DNA of 64,000 nucleotides from Crotophaga sulcirostris (lineage: Eukaryota; Chordata; Aves; Cuculiformes; Crotophagidae), in NCBI GenBank assembly GCA_013397455.1, contig VYZB01000095.1:1112446-1176445 (forward strand), in the 5' to 3' direction. Made by a program: the position numbers and the translations under genes. The notes below the pieces were generated by a model. That model was given only the letters and a program-made list of their open reading frames with translations, was not told the origin of the DNA and made no database searches. Shown here piece after piece: positions 1 through 11,289 of this stretch. Position 1 is the first letter of the stretch, and every line of letters begins with the position of its first letter.

Positions 1-3
1 GTG

Positions 4-28
4 TTGTTATTTGTTTGTTTGTTTTTTA
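4..28. repeat. T/G-rich simple repeat, (GTTT)n-like
   Basis: A short TTTG/GTTT microsatellite ends in a T run at the left edge of the window. It has no coding content. Confidence 0.8.
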
Positions 29-797
29 AATAAAGATTTGCCTGCACAGTAGAACAGGTTAAACTCAGGACATAGAAACATTTTCTTGTGAAGGCTTGAA
101 AATGGCTTCACAGCTTCATAAGGATTTAATGCTCTCCACGATATTTCTATTTAGAAAATACGGTGTCTGTCAATATTTGCAGAGCTGAGAGTTGACCACA
201 TATTGGAGATGGTCTGTAAAATGATTGCAATCTAAAACCAAACAGGAAACTCCCAGACCTAAAACTGTAATGATAAAGGAAAATATTCCCATAGATGCAT
301 GGCAGGAAACGGGTAAAACAGAATAAATAGACGTTCATAAATTTATCAAAAAATTCCTTTGATTCTAAATGAAAGCAATTATTGCAAAAGATAATTGCAA
401 AATATAATCATTGCATTTAAATGTGATATGGATGTATACTTAAGGGTATCATGAATCTACTTAATCAAAGAAAAAATATTGTTATTTGTCTTTGCTTAGG
501 AATAGGTTTTTGGGGGAGTAGAGAAATTGTAGATAGCATAGAATTCCATCTTGAATCATAGAACTCGTATTCTACCTTTTGTGATTGTGGAAATGCACCT
601 ATCTTCTAAGTATAACAAATGAGCTATTTTTTTGTTTTCCGTAATTATTTACCACTCTAACACTGAATTACAAACTACAAAATGTGTTGGAAGATTAAAT
701 TATTTTCTTCTTGGTGATTTAGAAGTTAGTGAATATTTATTTGGTATCCTAAAGATCATTAGCACTTGGAGAGGGAGCCCAAAAACAGACAGGAACC

Positions 798-826
798 TTT
801 TTTTAAAAAAAAAAAAAAGAAAAATA
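798..826. repeat. T7A14 homopolymer tract
   Basis: Seven T are followed directly by 14 A and a further A-rich tail. The tract is a simple low-complexity sequence. It could be a decayed poly(A), but no retrocopy is visible upstream. Confidence 0.85.
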
Positions 827-1872
827 GAGAGAAGATATTAAATCAGAAAACTTCTCCCCTTGAGATACTCCAGGAAATTCCCATATCTTAATTCTAGTTT
901 CTCTAATATAAATTTTCAGAAGGCTTGATCTTTCTGTGTATAAAGGAATTATCTTTTATTAATACACCCATAAAGTTATGTGTATTGGGTTGTTCTTACT
1001 GGTGATATTTCTTAAAATTTTAAAACTGTTTCTGAAATAGCTTTTCAGTTAAATATACGGCACATACATAATACATGATAGTGTACTGTGGTATAAAGAT
1101 TTTAATTGGTTTTTAGTTTGGATCATCTGGGTTACTTACTCTTTAAGGCACAATTTTCTAACAGAACTCTGTTCCTGTATTCTTCTGTGTTCTTTCTTTT
1201 AAATACATGGTAACACATCACTCTTGCACCAGCTGAAAAGTAGTAGATTTTACTGTTGCTGCAAGAGAAGTAGGAATTGACTCCTACCCAATATTCCCCA
1301 CACAGCTATCTGCTTTTTCTTGTTCCCTGGTTCCACCCTCCGATATTCGGTCTTCAGTCATGTGAAATACATGAACTCCTTGTTCAAAGAGTATGACTTT
1401 GAATCCACTGGGACTTCTACATAAATAAAGTACATTAAAGGCTGTCAGGGACCAACCAGCAAGGATAAATCCAGACACTTAGAAGAAGAAAATGCAAGTT
1501 CTGTTGAAACCAGGATGTTTATACCAGCATATGCAGCTACAGATAAGGCCTGGAATGATAAACATCACATAAGAATAGACTACAATGTAAACTTGTAATA
1601 AATTCCAGATAAATACATACTTTATAAACAAAGAAATGCTCCCATAAATTAATAGGGAACCTCAAAATCACAGCTTTAGAATTGAAAGTGTAATTGTTTT
1701 ATCTGATTATCTTTTTTTTTTCCTTGTGAAATGTAATTTCTTGATACAAGGAGGAGGGAATTCTTCAGTCTTTGATTTTTTTTAATTTATTTATTTTTGT
1801 AATTAGTTTTTTCAGTTTAATTATCTTTCCCAAATCACTCTCAATAGTGTGTGTATTTGTGGAACAATATGA

Positions 1873-1886
1873 ACTCCCTCTGGTGG
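1873..1886 (-). promoter_or_regulatory. Candidate CTCF-binding motif (reverse orientation)
   Basis: The plus strand reads actccctctggtgg. Against the reverse complement of the CTCF core consensus (GYGCCMYCTRSTGG), 12 of 14 positions agree, including the whole CCMYCTRSTGG block. CTCF is a zinc-finger insulator and loop-anchor protein whose motif direction sets loop direction. Motif matches of this quality also occur by chance, so occupancy is not shown. Confidence 0.35.
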
Positions 1887-2117
1887 TCAAACAATACTCT
1901 TGGAGCCTTTCATGTCTTAAACCAACACTACAGTGCTGTTTTTCCAGAGGGGGGTTGCTGTACCAAGGGTTATACAGCTGGCTGTGAATTTTATGGTATC
2001 TTTCTTTTAATCCTGTAATTAACGAGGCCTTATAAATTTAATATGATATGGAAAAAATAACTTTAGCTGAATCATTACAAATAAAAATTAATTGGCTTCC
2101 AAAATTTTTATTAAAAT

Positions 2118-2327
2118 TCATAACCCAACTAGGCTATAGAGAAACCCATTTTGGGGTTGGAGAGAGAATCGTGGAATGCTTTGGGCTGGAAGGGACCAAC
2201 CCCCCTGCAGGAGCAGGGACACTAGATCAGGTTTCCCAGACCTGTCTGACCTGGACTTGAATGTTTCCAGGGATGGGGCCTCCATCACATCCCTGAGCAA
2301 CTTATTCCACTGTTTCACCACCCTCAT
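2118..2327 (-). pseudogene. CR1 ORF2 C-terminal remnant, frame 2
   Basis: This is the C-terminal tail of the same CR1 copy in a shifted frame. It has the motif order RVVKQWNKL, then EAPSLETFKSR, which matches the final conserved block seen in the other two CR1 copies of this window (HWN then PSLE.FK or LSLEVFK). The normal ORF2 stop near the end of the block is lost, so the frame runs on into the 3' UTR and out into flanking DNA below position 2165. It is a frame-shifted pseudogene segment. Confidence 0.8.
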
Positions 2328-2790
2328 TGTTAAAAATTTCTTCCTTGCACCTGGTTTAAATCTACCCTCCCTTACTTTAAAACCATTACTCGTCCTTTCA
2401 CAACAGGCCTTGCTAAAAAGTCTGTCCCTGTCTCTCCTATAGCCCCTCTTTAAGTACTGGGAGGCCGGTATGGCGTCCCCATGCAGCCTTCTCTCTCCAG
2501 GCTGAACAGTCCCAACTCTCTCGGCCTATCCTTGCAGAAGAGGTGCTCCAACCTTTGAATCACTTTTGTGGCCCTCCTCTGGACTCACTCTAACAGACCC
2601 CCATGTCCTTTCTCTGCTGAGAACTCCAGAGCTGGGTGCAGCACTCCAGGTGGAGTCTCAGGAGAGCAGAGTAGATTGGCAGAATCACCTCCCTTGACCT
2701 GCTGGCCACATTTCTTTTGATGCAGCCCAGGGTATGGTTGGTCTTCTGGGGGGTGAGTGCACAGTGTTGGCTCATGTCCAACCTCTGTAA
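2165..2790 (-). mobile_element. CR1 LINE, 5'-truncated copy A
   Basis: On the minus strand this is the last ~0.6 kb of a chicken-repeat-1 non-LTR retrotransposon. Reading in sense (from high to low coordinates), it starts in the C-terminal part of ORF2 after the reverse transcriptase. It continues through the hallmark stretch 'ccagaggagggccac', then the region corresponding to 'ctgttcagcctggagagag', then the tail 'ggtcccttccagcccaaag'. It ends with degenerate octamer-type repeats (ATTCCACG ATTCT). The ORF2 frame is interrupted by stops and frameshifts, so this is an old, immobile copy. GC content is clearly above the flanks. CR1 copies are typically 5'-truncated and make no reliable target-site duplication, and none is seen here. 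Confidence 0.95.
2590..2781 (-). pseudogene. CR1 ORF2 C-terminal remnant, frame 1
   Basis: This open 63-codon piece of CR1 ORF2 carries the family-typical string NVASRSREVILPIYSAL, followed by a segment with an HLECC motif. Both belong to the thumb/post-RT region of the CR1 polymerase protein. The upstream endonuclease and the catalytic RT motifs are absent because the element is 5'-truncated. A stop follows the DMGVC residues and the frame is lost thereafter. It is a dead fragment of a retrotransposon gene with no host function implied. Confidence 0.85.
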
Positions 2791-5783
2791 GATTTATCAC
2801 TTTTCACATACATAAACATATAAACAATAAGAGATTCTTTGCCATTATCCATTGCAAAAGTACAGCCCCGTAAAACATCTACATTCCCTGTGCACTCTCC
2901 TTTCAAATGACTGCTGTTACTTAAAGCAAATTGTTAAAAGCAAACTGTTTCCTCAGCTAGCTGTTTGCAGATTGGCAAGATTTTCTCCTTTGCTTTTACT
3001 TTATCTTCCAGGTGCTACCTGGGTGCATTTTCCCATACCATTCCCAGCTGCAGTGAAGGATGCTCCTGCCCTACTCCCACACTCCTTGTCCTTTGCTGCC
3101 ACAACCAATTAATATTAGTCAGCTCACCCTCTGTCTCCACTCTTTCCTGCTCCCTGAGAACATGCTGCTAATGGATCACACATGCAGCAAACCTAAATCC
3201 CTAATGGAGGTCTACAGCAAAGAGAAGGGACATACTTAATCTCCAGTTTTCAGCAGGGAAAACCACATTAAAGGAAAATGTTAGAGCAAGGATCAGTGAA
3301 TTGGATGACATGTGTGATCATTTCTTACACTATAATGAAAGACTCCAAAGACAGTTGCTTTCTACTGTGAAGGTATTAGTCCAAACTATACCTAATACTT
3401 GTACAGAATACATACACAATCTTTACTTGTTTTACAACTTATTTCTGAAACAGGGAAAGGAACAAAACTCAGTACTTAGATGAAAGATTTTATATGAGCA
3501 GTTAAAAAAGACTTAACAAAGAAAATGTCTTGTAAGTGTTGTGGGTGTCAATGCTAAGATATGACAGCAATGCTGGTAGGAAGATAAACTGACAAAGGAA
3601 AAGAGTTACAGTTTTGCCCAGAACATGGAATTTAGGAGAAGAGAGAAAACTGTCATAGGTACAATCCTGTGCAGTGATACCAGCAGTTCTATGGCTGCTT
3701 GCTGTTTACTGTTACCACAACTTGCCACCCTGCAGCATGTAAAATTCTCTCAGATAACCCTTGCCTGATGATAGGCCATAATGAAAACACTTCACAGATG
3801 CTACAAATACTGATGAATCACTAAAAGAGCAACAACAAAATCTTCCCACGCTGCATATCAAATACTGTACCAGTCTGAAGTGCAGCAAACAACTGTTTTA
3901 GGATTTGTTATTGCTTAGTAAAGGCTAAGGGGAGTATTGTTTTCTTAAGATATGTGTCTTAAATATGCCTTACAGTTTAGAAAGCATTTTTATTTTTTTA
4001 ATCATTTGCACAAATTCCATTCACCATTATCTGTGTTGAACAGGACTGAATAGCTTAAAACAATCATAAAGTAAAATTATATTTTGACATATTTGACCAT
4101 GGCTTTACCAACAATCTTTACAAATTAGGTAAAGTACCAGACTTGGTGAATGCCATTCTAGATCTAATAGAACCACATAATCATTAAGTATTTCATTGCA
4201 TATCAATAATATTACAGACTGTTAGGAGATAAAAAGGGGTTTCTGAGAATATTTTTGTACTTGCTGACATATTCAAGCCATTCTTAGTCAATAGCTCCCT
4301 CTTTAGTCCTTCAGAAGAGATCAACATTAATCTGTCTTGGCAAATAAAGTCAGTTGTTTTATATGGATAATGGCAGACACATTCATTAGCTTTTATAAAA
4401 AAAAAATTACACCACGAATAAAATAAAAATAAACAAAATAGTGTGCTAGTAAGTGTAAGCTTCATGACAAACAACATTTGTGGCTTTTGGAGTCTGCTTC
4501 CCCTTCCTGGATTATCTTGGTTTGGATAATTTATCCAGGATGGAAAATAATGTTTTTGGTCTCTGGACTAGAAACTGTTTATGTGATATAAACAAAATAA
4601 TTGAAATGGAGGAAAACACAGAAGATGTAAGAAACTAATATACTGAACAGTGTAGTTTGTATTAAACTGACAATGGCAAAACAATTAGAATATGAATTTG
4701 TGCTATGGGTAAATGTAAAAACACCTGCATACAGAATCGCTTGAAGCTGTGTGATCGTAGTGAAGAACAAAGGTAATTCAAAGTTAAGGATGATAATGTA
4801 ACCAATTTTATGAGATCATTTTCATGTTGTTTGATTAATATAAGCAGTTTTCTCCTGTAGGTATAAGAGTGATTTCTGTTTCTAATGGCCACTTAAGTAA
4901 TGAAAACAATATAATTGGAGTAATAAATACAACTGCATTTTTCCGTAATTAGAGTAATAAATAGAATGTCATGTTTTCATAATTTATCTGATCGTTATCT
5001 GCAATTTTTGACACTAACACTCAAGGGCTTAGAAAGCAGGTAGAGAAGATAGACCAGAATGTCGTCACTTTCCCCCAAATTATCTTATTTCTGGAGGGGA
5101 AATAAAAAAGATAAGTGAGAATGGGCTAGAAATGTCTCTGAAGACTGCGGTATCTCTTCTGTGTCAGATGTTGCAGTAACGATAGAACAATTCAAATAAT
5201 AATAGTAGAGATAATAGTGATAGTTTATGAAAACTGCAAACTTTGTAAAATCAATGTTACTCTCGAATCTACCAATATTTTTACTCTCTTAATCCCTTGC
5301 AATCCCAGTTTTCTTCCTGTATAGGCATAAAATTTCATAAAATTTCATTTTACATAGGTGAAGTTCGTGTATTTCTATGAGGAATTCAGCATTGTTTTAA
5401 CATATCCCTTGTTATTCCATGGCTGTGGCCAGCGTATCATGCTAGGGAAAACCATAGCAGCTGAAGTCCTAACAATTACAGTCACTGTGGGCAATACTTC
5501 CTTTCAAAATATAAGCGACCAAAAAGGGAAAGGAGCCACTGGGCACTGAACTCCCATTGATATTGTGAGGGACACAGTTTGGTTTTGAGTTTTTTAATTA
5601 TTTTTTTTTTAATGTAGTGTGAAGTCACTGATAGTTAAGGGTTGGGTAGCTGTGGGTTGATGTTTCTTTCTTTATGATGCTTGAGGAAAGACAGGTCTGT
5701 GCATAATGCTACAAGGTATATACAGAGCAGCTGGAAAAGAAAACCAGACAAACGAAAGCATGGAGTTCAAAGAGCTGCTGCTT

Positions 5784-5797
5784 CTTCCACCTGCTGG
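5784..5797 (-). promoter_or_regulatory. Candidate CTCF-binding motif (reverse orientation)
   Basis: The plus strand reads cttccacctgctgg, which agrees with the reverse-complement CTCF core consensus at 12 of 14 positions. The mismatches fall at the outer, less constrained end. It points the same way as the motif at 1873-1886. Only motif similarity supports it. Confidence 0.3.
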
Positions 5798-6375
5798 TGT
5801 CAGTGATATTAGCCTTATTTTAAAGAACAGATATCCAGTGGACACTGTCAGCCTCCATATTCTAAAGCTGATTTAACATAACTAGTATTCTTTTTTGACA
5901 AGCATTAGAATAACATAAAGGAGCAACATTGTGCTAGCAGTGAATGTTAAAATGAGCTTTGTGCTGTTCTAAATGGGTAGTCCTTTCTTATTTTTTTTTC
6001 TTTTTTTCAAGTTCACCTTCAAATACTGTACTGTGGTATTTGAGTCTCATTGAGGCATGTTGGGTATACCTAATAAACACACTCACATGATCTGGGTGTA
6101 AAAGTGTAACTTCCAGGGTAAATTCTAAATGCTCCAGATGTGCTAAAACTGTCCAGACTAATTCAGATAATTTATGAACTGGGAGTCTGCCAGCGTTTAT
6201 CCGCGTCAATGTTATGTAGCAATGCTTTGCACCTGCTTCTGAGCTGCTGGGATGTAAAAAAAAATTTATTAGGAAGTCCTGTGACTATTTTTTTCCTTTT
6301 TGTGCTGAATAAATTATTTCCTGTATATTTATAGGCACGTCATTTCCATATTTAGCAGTGGGCTGTAGAATTCTT

Positions 6376-6391
6376 CTATATATATATTTTT
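6376..6391. repeat. (TA)n tract
   Basis: A short run of alternating T and A ends in a T run. It is a simple sequence inside AT-rich DNA. Confidence 0.7.
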
Positions 6392-7350
6392 GTCCTTGAA
6401 AGTGACAATTGAAAAATTCAGGTCCTCCACTCACCCATTCCTTGTCCACTTTTGCCTTTAACATCAGGAAAGGATTCAGCAGTGCTGCTGCTTTAACAGT
6501 TTGATGGTGGTTTTGCAATGTCAGGGCAAACCAGTCATTAATCTGTTTGGACATGTGTGATTTCATATTTTTTTTTTTAATGTAGACAATTATCTATACT
6601 AGTTACTTAAAGGTGGTCTCATTCTCACTGTGAGCCCCTGTGAAATAGCTGAAGAGATCATATTCAGATGACCATGGAGAACAGTCATTCAAAACAGAGG
6701 AGGCCAATTCATGCACACAGTTATTCAAAACAAACTTATCCTGTAGCTGCTGAAAAAAATCTAAATAATTTACTTAGAGTGTACTATTTGAAAATCTAAG
6801 CAGTAGCAAAGTAGCGTGAAAACATTATTGTCAAAAAATTTATGAGATCACTAGTGGGGAAGAAATTATTCATATAAATCTGATATGACTCATTTCAACA
6901 GTTCTAATTCAAGTCTTTCTAAACTTTTAAAATGGTTACACTAGTTGACTAACCTTTGATGACTACTTATCTCAGAAGGAAATGTGTGGATCCTTTGTGG
7001 CGGGACACAACTGAGCTGCGGTACTTAATTTTTATCGTTCATTTGTGTTGTTTTCTGGTAGCTCCATGGGCAGTGAATTACGAAATTAATGCACAAAAGT
7101 CCCTCAGGTCTCATTTTTTCATAGATTTTCATTCTTAGAAGGTGGAAAAAACTATGAAAGGTCTAGAGATTTCGGCTCTGCTTTAGGCAAAAGCTAAAAT
7201 AATACAAGAGAATGTTATTAAAATTGGTGTTACAAAAATGAAGATACTACATTACTCTAGTGTAAAGACTGACTTCTTGTATTGTAGCCTTGAACACTGA
7301 CTGACTACTTGTTTTGTCTTAAACATCGGTCTCACTGTACTTGTATTGTC

Positions 7351-7800
7351 TTAAATGTCCTCTTGAGTTCTGTGGCTCCTGATGGGCTGACTACCCTGCA
7401 GAGGAGGGGCATGAGGTGCAGCAGCATGTGCTGCCCTCCCACCCCCAGAGAGTATATTAACATACATTACTTGGTCTTTATTTGTATCCACCCTATGTGC
7501 CACTGTACAACTCTGCTTCTCTATTGCATTTATCTTTTTAAACACTGTCTCACAGATCATCACGAATTAAGACTGGTTTAGTAAAATTCTTGTGGGGAAG
7601 GATCATTTTTTTTGGAGAAGCAGGTCCTACCTCTCCTGCACAGCTGTCCTCTGCATGGTGCTTGGTGTGATTGTGGTTGGAAGGGGGAGAGGGAAGAACT
7701 CCAAAACCCTCATATGAAGACGACTGCCAGGAACCTTGCTGCCCTGTTGGCAGATGTGGCATGGTCTGTTGGGTGGTAGGCATCCTTGCTTTGTAGATTG
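7351..7800. other. GC-raised block, origin unknown
   Basis: GC is visibly higher than in the surroundings (around 7370-7460 and 7600-7790). Two minus-strand frames of 70 and 77 codons (7351-7563 and 7550-7783) overlap slightly. They are rich in Pro, Ser, His and Gln, and I recognise no domain. No splice pair or promoter stands out. The block could be a decayed old repeat or a fragment of exon or UTR, but the sequence alone does not decide. Confidence 0.35.
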
Positions 7801-10794
7801 CTGATGTTCAGACCTTCAGGTTTTAAATTAAAAGATCCGGTCACCAGGACAGGTGATAATAGCTCCCCAACCTGACACTCAGAGAAATGGAAGCAGTAGT
7901 CTATGCAACATAACTTGTAGGAAATATGAAAATTTGGTTATACTGTAGTCATCAATATACAGAGTTCTTAAATTTAGGCATACTCTTTTTTGTCTGGCTT
8001 TACTCAGACATGTTTTTTTATCTGAGAGTAATAAGATACAGTGGACAATATCCCCTTCAATGTTTTGCTGTGACAAACTTTTATTTTAAAGCTAGGCTTA
8101 CATGTAGCACAGAAATAGAAATCATGTACGTTAGTATATGTAAAACATTAGTAGCATTTTAAGTAGATGTTTTAGATTGGTATTTAATTTGCATTTTAAA
8201 AGCATTTATTACTAGTTAATGAATCAATTGATTGCTCAAGGAGCACTTAATGAGATTTATTGCCTTATAAAAGGGAAAGTTAGCAGCTAAATATCACAGA
8301 ACGTAATTGTCACTATATTTGTAGGAACTCAGAAATGGCTTCTAGAGAGGGCAAGTGTTGTCATGCTGGTTGTTGGCTGAATATTGGCAAGAAACTCTTG
8401 AAATAAAGCTGATGAGATGCGGAAAATTGTACGTAGGTAAAATAATTTGAAACACACATGTCTGACTGGAGTAGTCATCTGGTGGTTCCCAGAAGAAGAG
8501 TTCCTGTTTCATAGTGGATTTAGATTCAGTTCGGTCCTATAGAAAGAAGTGAAAGACAACTTTCTGCACAGTATCTGCAAAACCACCCTGAAACTCCATT
8601 CTAATCTTGGGAGAAAGCAACCCAACAAGGACTATAAAATACTTCTAAGTCGTGCAGCGCTTAAACAAACTGCTTTATAGAGAGGTTTGCTCAGTATTTC
8701 AGTTATTACTACCCATATGATCATATCCTTTTTAAAAGTAGTTTGTTGACTTTTCCTATCCATGTTTGAAAATAAAAGTGAATTCTTTTCAGGTTCTGAT
8801 AAGTAACGTATTAAACATTCTACCTCTTGTTTTTTAAACTCTTTCATACTTATTAATTTCAGAATTCCCTTTGAATGTTACTGAGACTAGAAGAGGAGCT
8901 CAGCTGTACCTCATCCTCTACTGCCATTGCTGCCTCCCAGACCTCTTTTTAGGGAAAATTGCTCTCTGAGCTTTCTTCTTTGTTTTACTTGAGAATACAT
9001 GAGACAGCTTGCCTTACTCTTCTTTATTATAACCAAATTGAAATGACATAATAAATTAGTACATTAATTCTGTCTAAAATGCAACGACTTTCTTCTTCAT
9101 TTTGTCACATCTGCTTCTTTGTATTTCTGTTTTCACTTGCTCTCTGCCATTGGTTTTTAACAATGCAAAGATTCTAATTTTCAATTTTCTGTTAAATAAA
9201 ATGCCTCAGGTGTTAATTCATGCTTCACTGGTATAATCCTCTAGTTTATCAGTGCTAAATATGGATCATTGTCTGACTCTGCATCCTTTTTCATTAGAGA
9301 GTTTATTATTCTGTCATGATTTGATCTACCTTATTGGACTGGAAATAATGACCACAGTCTGATTTATGTCTAAGCCCAGACTACAGGGAAAACAGCTTGA
9401 ACTTATGCATCCTAATTTGGATCTTAGAAATATTATGTCTAGCATTTCCAAATTGTGAACTTAATTTCGTTTTGGAGCAGTTCATTTTCAGTGGAATAGA
9501 AAGACCATTTCTACTCATTACTCCTATCTTGCATTTTGCAGGTGAATTTCCAAGTTCTGTAGTGAAATAATACACATAGATTATTCCATTTCTTCTGTTG
9601 CATAACTAACTCCTTTTACTGAGCGATTGCCATAGTCTGCAACCGATAGTATTTTCTTTTAATGTTACATGCTTTCATGCACCTTAAGTTTATATTGTAT
9701 ATTGTGCTGGAATTATTTTGCACCTTGTGTTACTATAGTACATGTTATGGGTAAGCAAGTGTGTAAAGGCATAATACTTTTATTTGAGGGAAGTAATAGA
9801 AAGTTGCCAACATAATAATTGAGACTTTTATAAATGTCAAACTTCTAAAAAATCTACAAACAATACAAAAATGTTTTTAGGAAATCATTTGTGTAGGAGC
9901 TCTAATAAAGTTTCTCTCCTAGTTCATTACAGAGGTTATCTAGTATCTTATTCCAGTTTTACCTCTACTGCTTAAAGTGTTCAAACAGAAGCAGTGATTT
10001 TATTCAACAAAAAGCTTGGATACTACTGAGAATTATTTGGGATCCCCTATCTTCAGATTCTGGTATTCTTATTTTCAGTCCCTAGCAATTGCTCAAGTGC
10101 CATGGAAAAAATAGGCATTTCAGCTTTGGCCCACTACTGCATTATAACATCTTTGTTGCAGATTTAATACATGTTCGAAAAAAATGAACTGTGACCAGTA
10201 TTTCCTCTGATGTAAAGAGAAATTGCCCTTAAAAATGCCCGTCAATCTGTAAACCTGTATGTCTCATGGTAGAAATGTGCGCATATGTACACACATACAC
10301 TCATGCTCATGTATACATGCATTATAGAGGTACCGGGATTGTATGCTTGATAATTCAGCTAAAAAAGTTCTGGAATTGTTCAAGAATAATACAATTTCTA
10401 GGCTACTTTCGTAGGTGAAGGACTGCTTCACCTGCCCTTGCGCAGTGTCAAAGACTCTTAGAATTTTTTTCAATGTTATTTCATACCTTCTTCAGCCATT
10501 GAGTATATCTTTTCTGGCACATGACCACCTACTCTGGTGTTTGGCTGCAGGAGCCTGATGGAGCTCAGGAGGGCTGAGTTTCTCCAGATGGAAAAGTGTT
10601 GCAGCCACATGTACAAAGCTGAGTTGAGGGCAGTGGAAGTCTAGTTTTTACTAAAACAGTGTCTTTCAGTAATTTTGGACCAAAAGTGTTTTTCTTTACT
10701 TGTGTTACTTACACAGGGAAAGAGGCAACGTAAGGGAGTTCTGACTGTGTCAGTGACTTCTCCTGCAGTCCTGCACTGATCCTTTAGCGGTGGG
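7801..10794. other. Non-coding AT-rich stretch, no gene seen
   Basis: No coding, RNA or transposon signature was recognised. The sequence is mostly unique AT-rich DNA with a short GC-raised patch near 10530-10640 that I could not assign to a repeat family. Confidence 0.6.
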
Positions 10795-11289
10795 ATGGCT
10801 TGTTCAGTCTGTTACTCTTCATGGTGTTACCTGTACAGAATGCCTCTGAAGGGAGGACACATCAACCAGTACATTCCCAGGAAGCAAATAGACCATGAGG
10901 TTGAAAATAAAACTTTTCACGGCTCTAGTTTCAAGTTAGTGGTTTCTATTAAAACCTGCATTTCACAGCAGTTTGAAAATCTGGGTACAGGAAGGGGTGT
11001 CACTTCACACCTTTCCTGTCTGAACCATCAACCAGTTGATCCTCTACTCAGCCACTCTATAAAAACTGATTTAATATCTATCCAACAGCTTTTCTGTCAG
11101 TCAGCTTGTCTTCTCTCTGCATCACAAATATGGACACACCCGCTCCATAACCAAGGCTGCCTTTCCAATGAGAACTTAAGGAGAATTTGTAGGTTTCTGT
11201 TAAAAAATTGGCTTGTTATATCCTTGTTTTTCACCGGGCAAAAAATGCATTCAGTTCCTTCATTGCTCTGGGTACTCAACTGTTGCTAG
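10795..11289 (+). CDS. Orphan open frame, 164 codons, probably not a gene
   Basis: This is the longest open frame in the window. It starts at an ATG in a favourable context (G at -3 and G at +4). A splice-acceptor-like 'cttctcctgcag' lies a few tens of bases upstream. The product is Cys- and His-containing but irregular: there is no spaced zinc-binding pattern, no signal peptide and no coiled coil, with one hydrophobic patch near residues 138-147 (LVISLFF). I recognise no family. There is no CpG-rich promoter, no clear downstream polyadenylation context and no neighbouring exon. Its length is unusual for AT-rich DNA, but local GC is raised, which lengthens chance frames. The call rests on length and start context only. 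Confidence 0.12.
   Translation: MACSVCYSSWCYLYRMPLKGGHINQYIPRKQIDHEVENKTFHGSSFKLVVSIKTCISQQFENLGTGRGVTSHLSCLNHQPVDPLLSHSIKTDLISIQQLFCQSACLLSASQIWTHPLHNQGCLSNENLRRICRFLLKNWLVISLFFTGQKMHSVPSLLWVLNCC

Larger units (their letters stand above)
31..2164. other. Non-coding AT-rich stretch, no gene seen
   Basis: I see no recognisable gene, RNA or transposon here. The open frames are at most about 70 codons, low in complexity and matched by frames on the other strand. The content noted is a T7A14 tract near 800 and a CTCF-like motif at 1873-1886. The sequence immediately before 2165 is unique-looking and AT-rich, and it flanks the 3' end of the minus-strand CR1. Confidence 0.6.
2791..7350. other. Non-coding stretch, no gene seen
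   Basis: The sequence is AT-rich and unique-looking, with scattered A and T runs and a (TA)n tract at 6376-6391. A CTCF-like motif lies at 5784-5797. Open frames here reach at most 94 codons (4193-4477, minus), are hydrophobic or low in complexity, and show no recognisable domain or codon pattern. No transposon boundary was identified. Confidence 0.6.

Noticed and set aside
7351..7783. Overlapping minus-strand frames of 70 and 77 codons in a GC-raised block
   Set aside because: Composition bias (Pro, Ser, His, Gln) follows from local GC. There is no domain, splice pair or start context, and the two frames are inconsistent with each other.
8477..8490. CTCF-like tagtcatctggtgg
   Set aside because: Only 11 of 14 core positions agree, with mismatches in the CC pair that contacts the protein.
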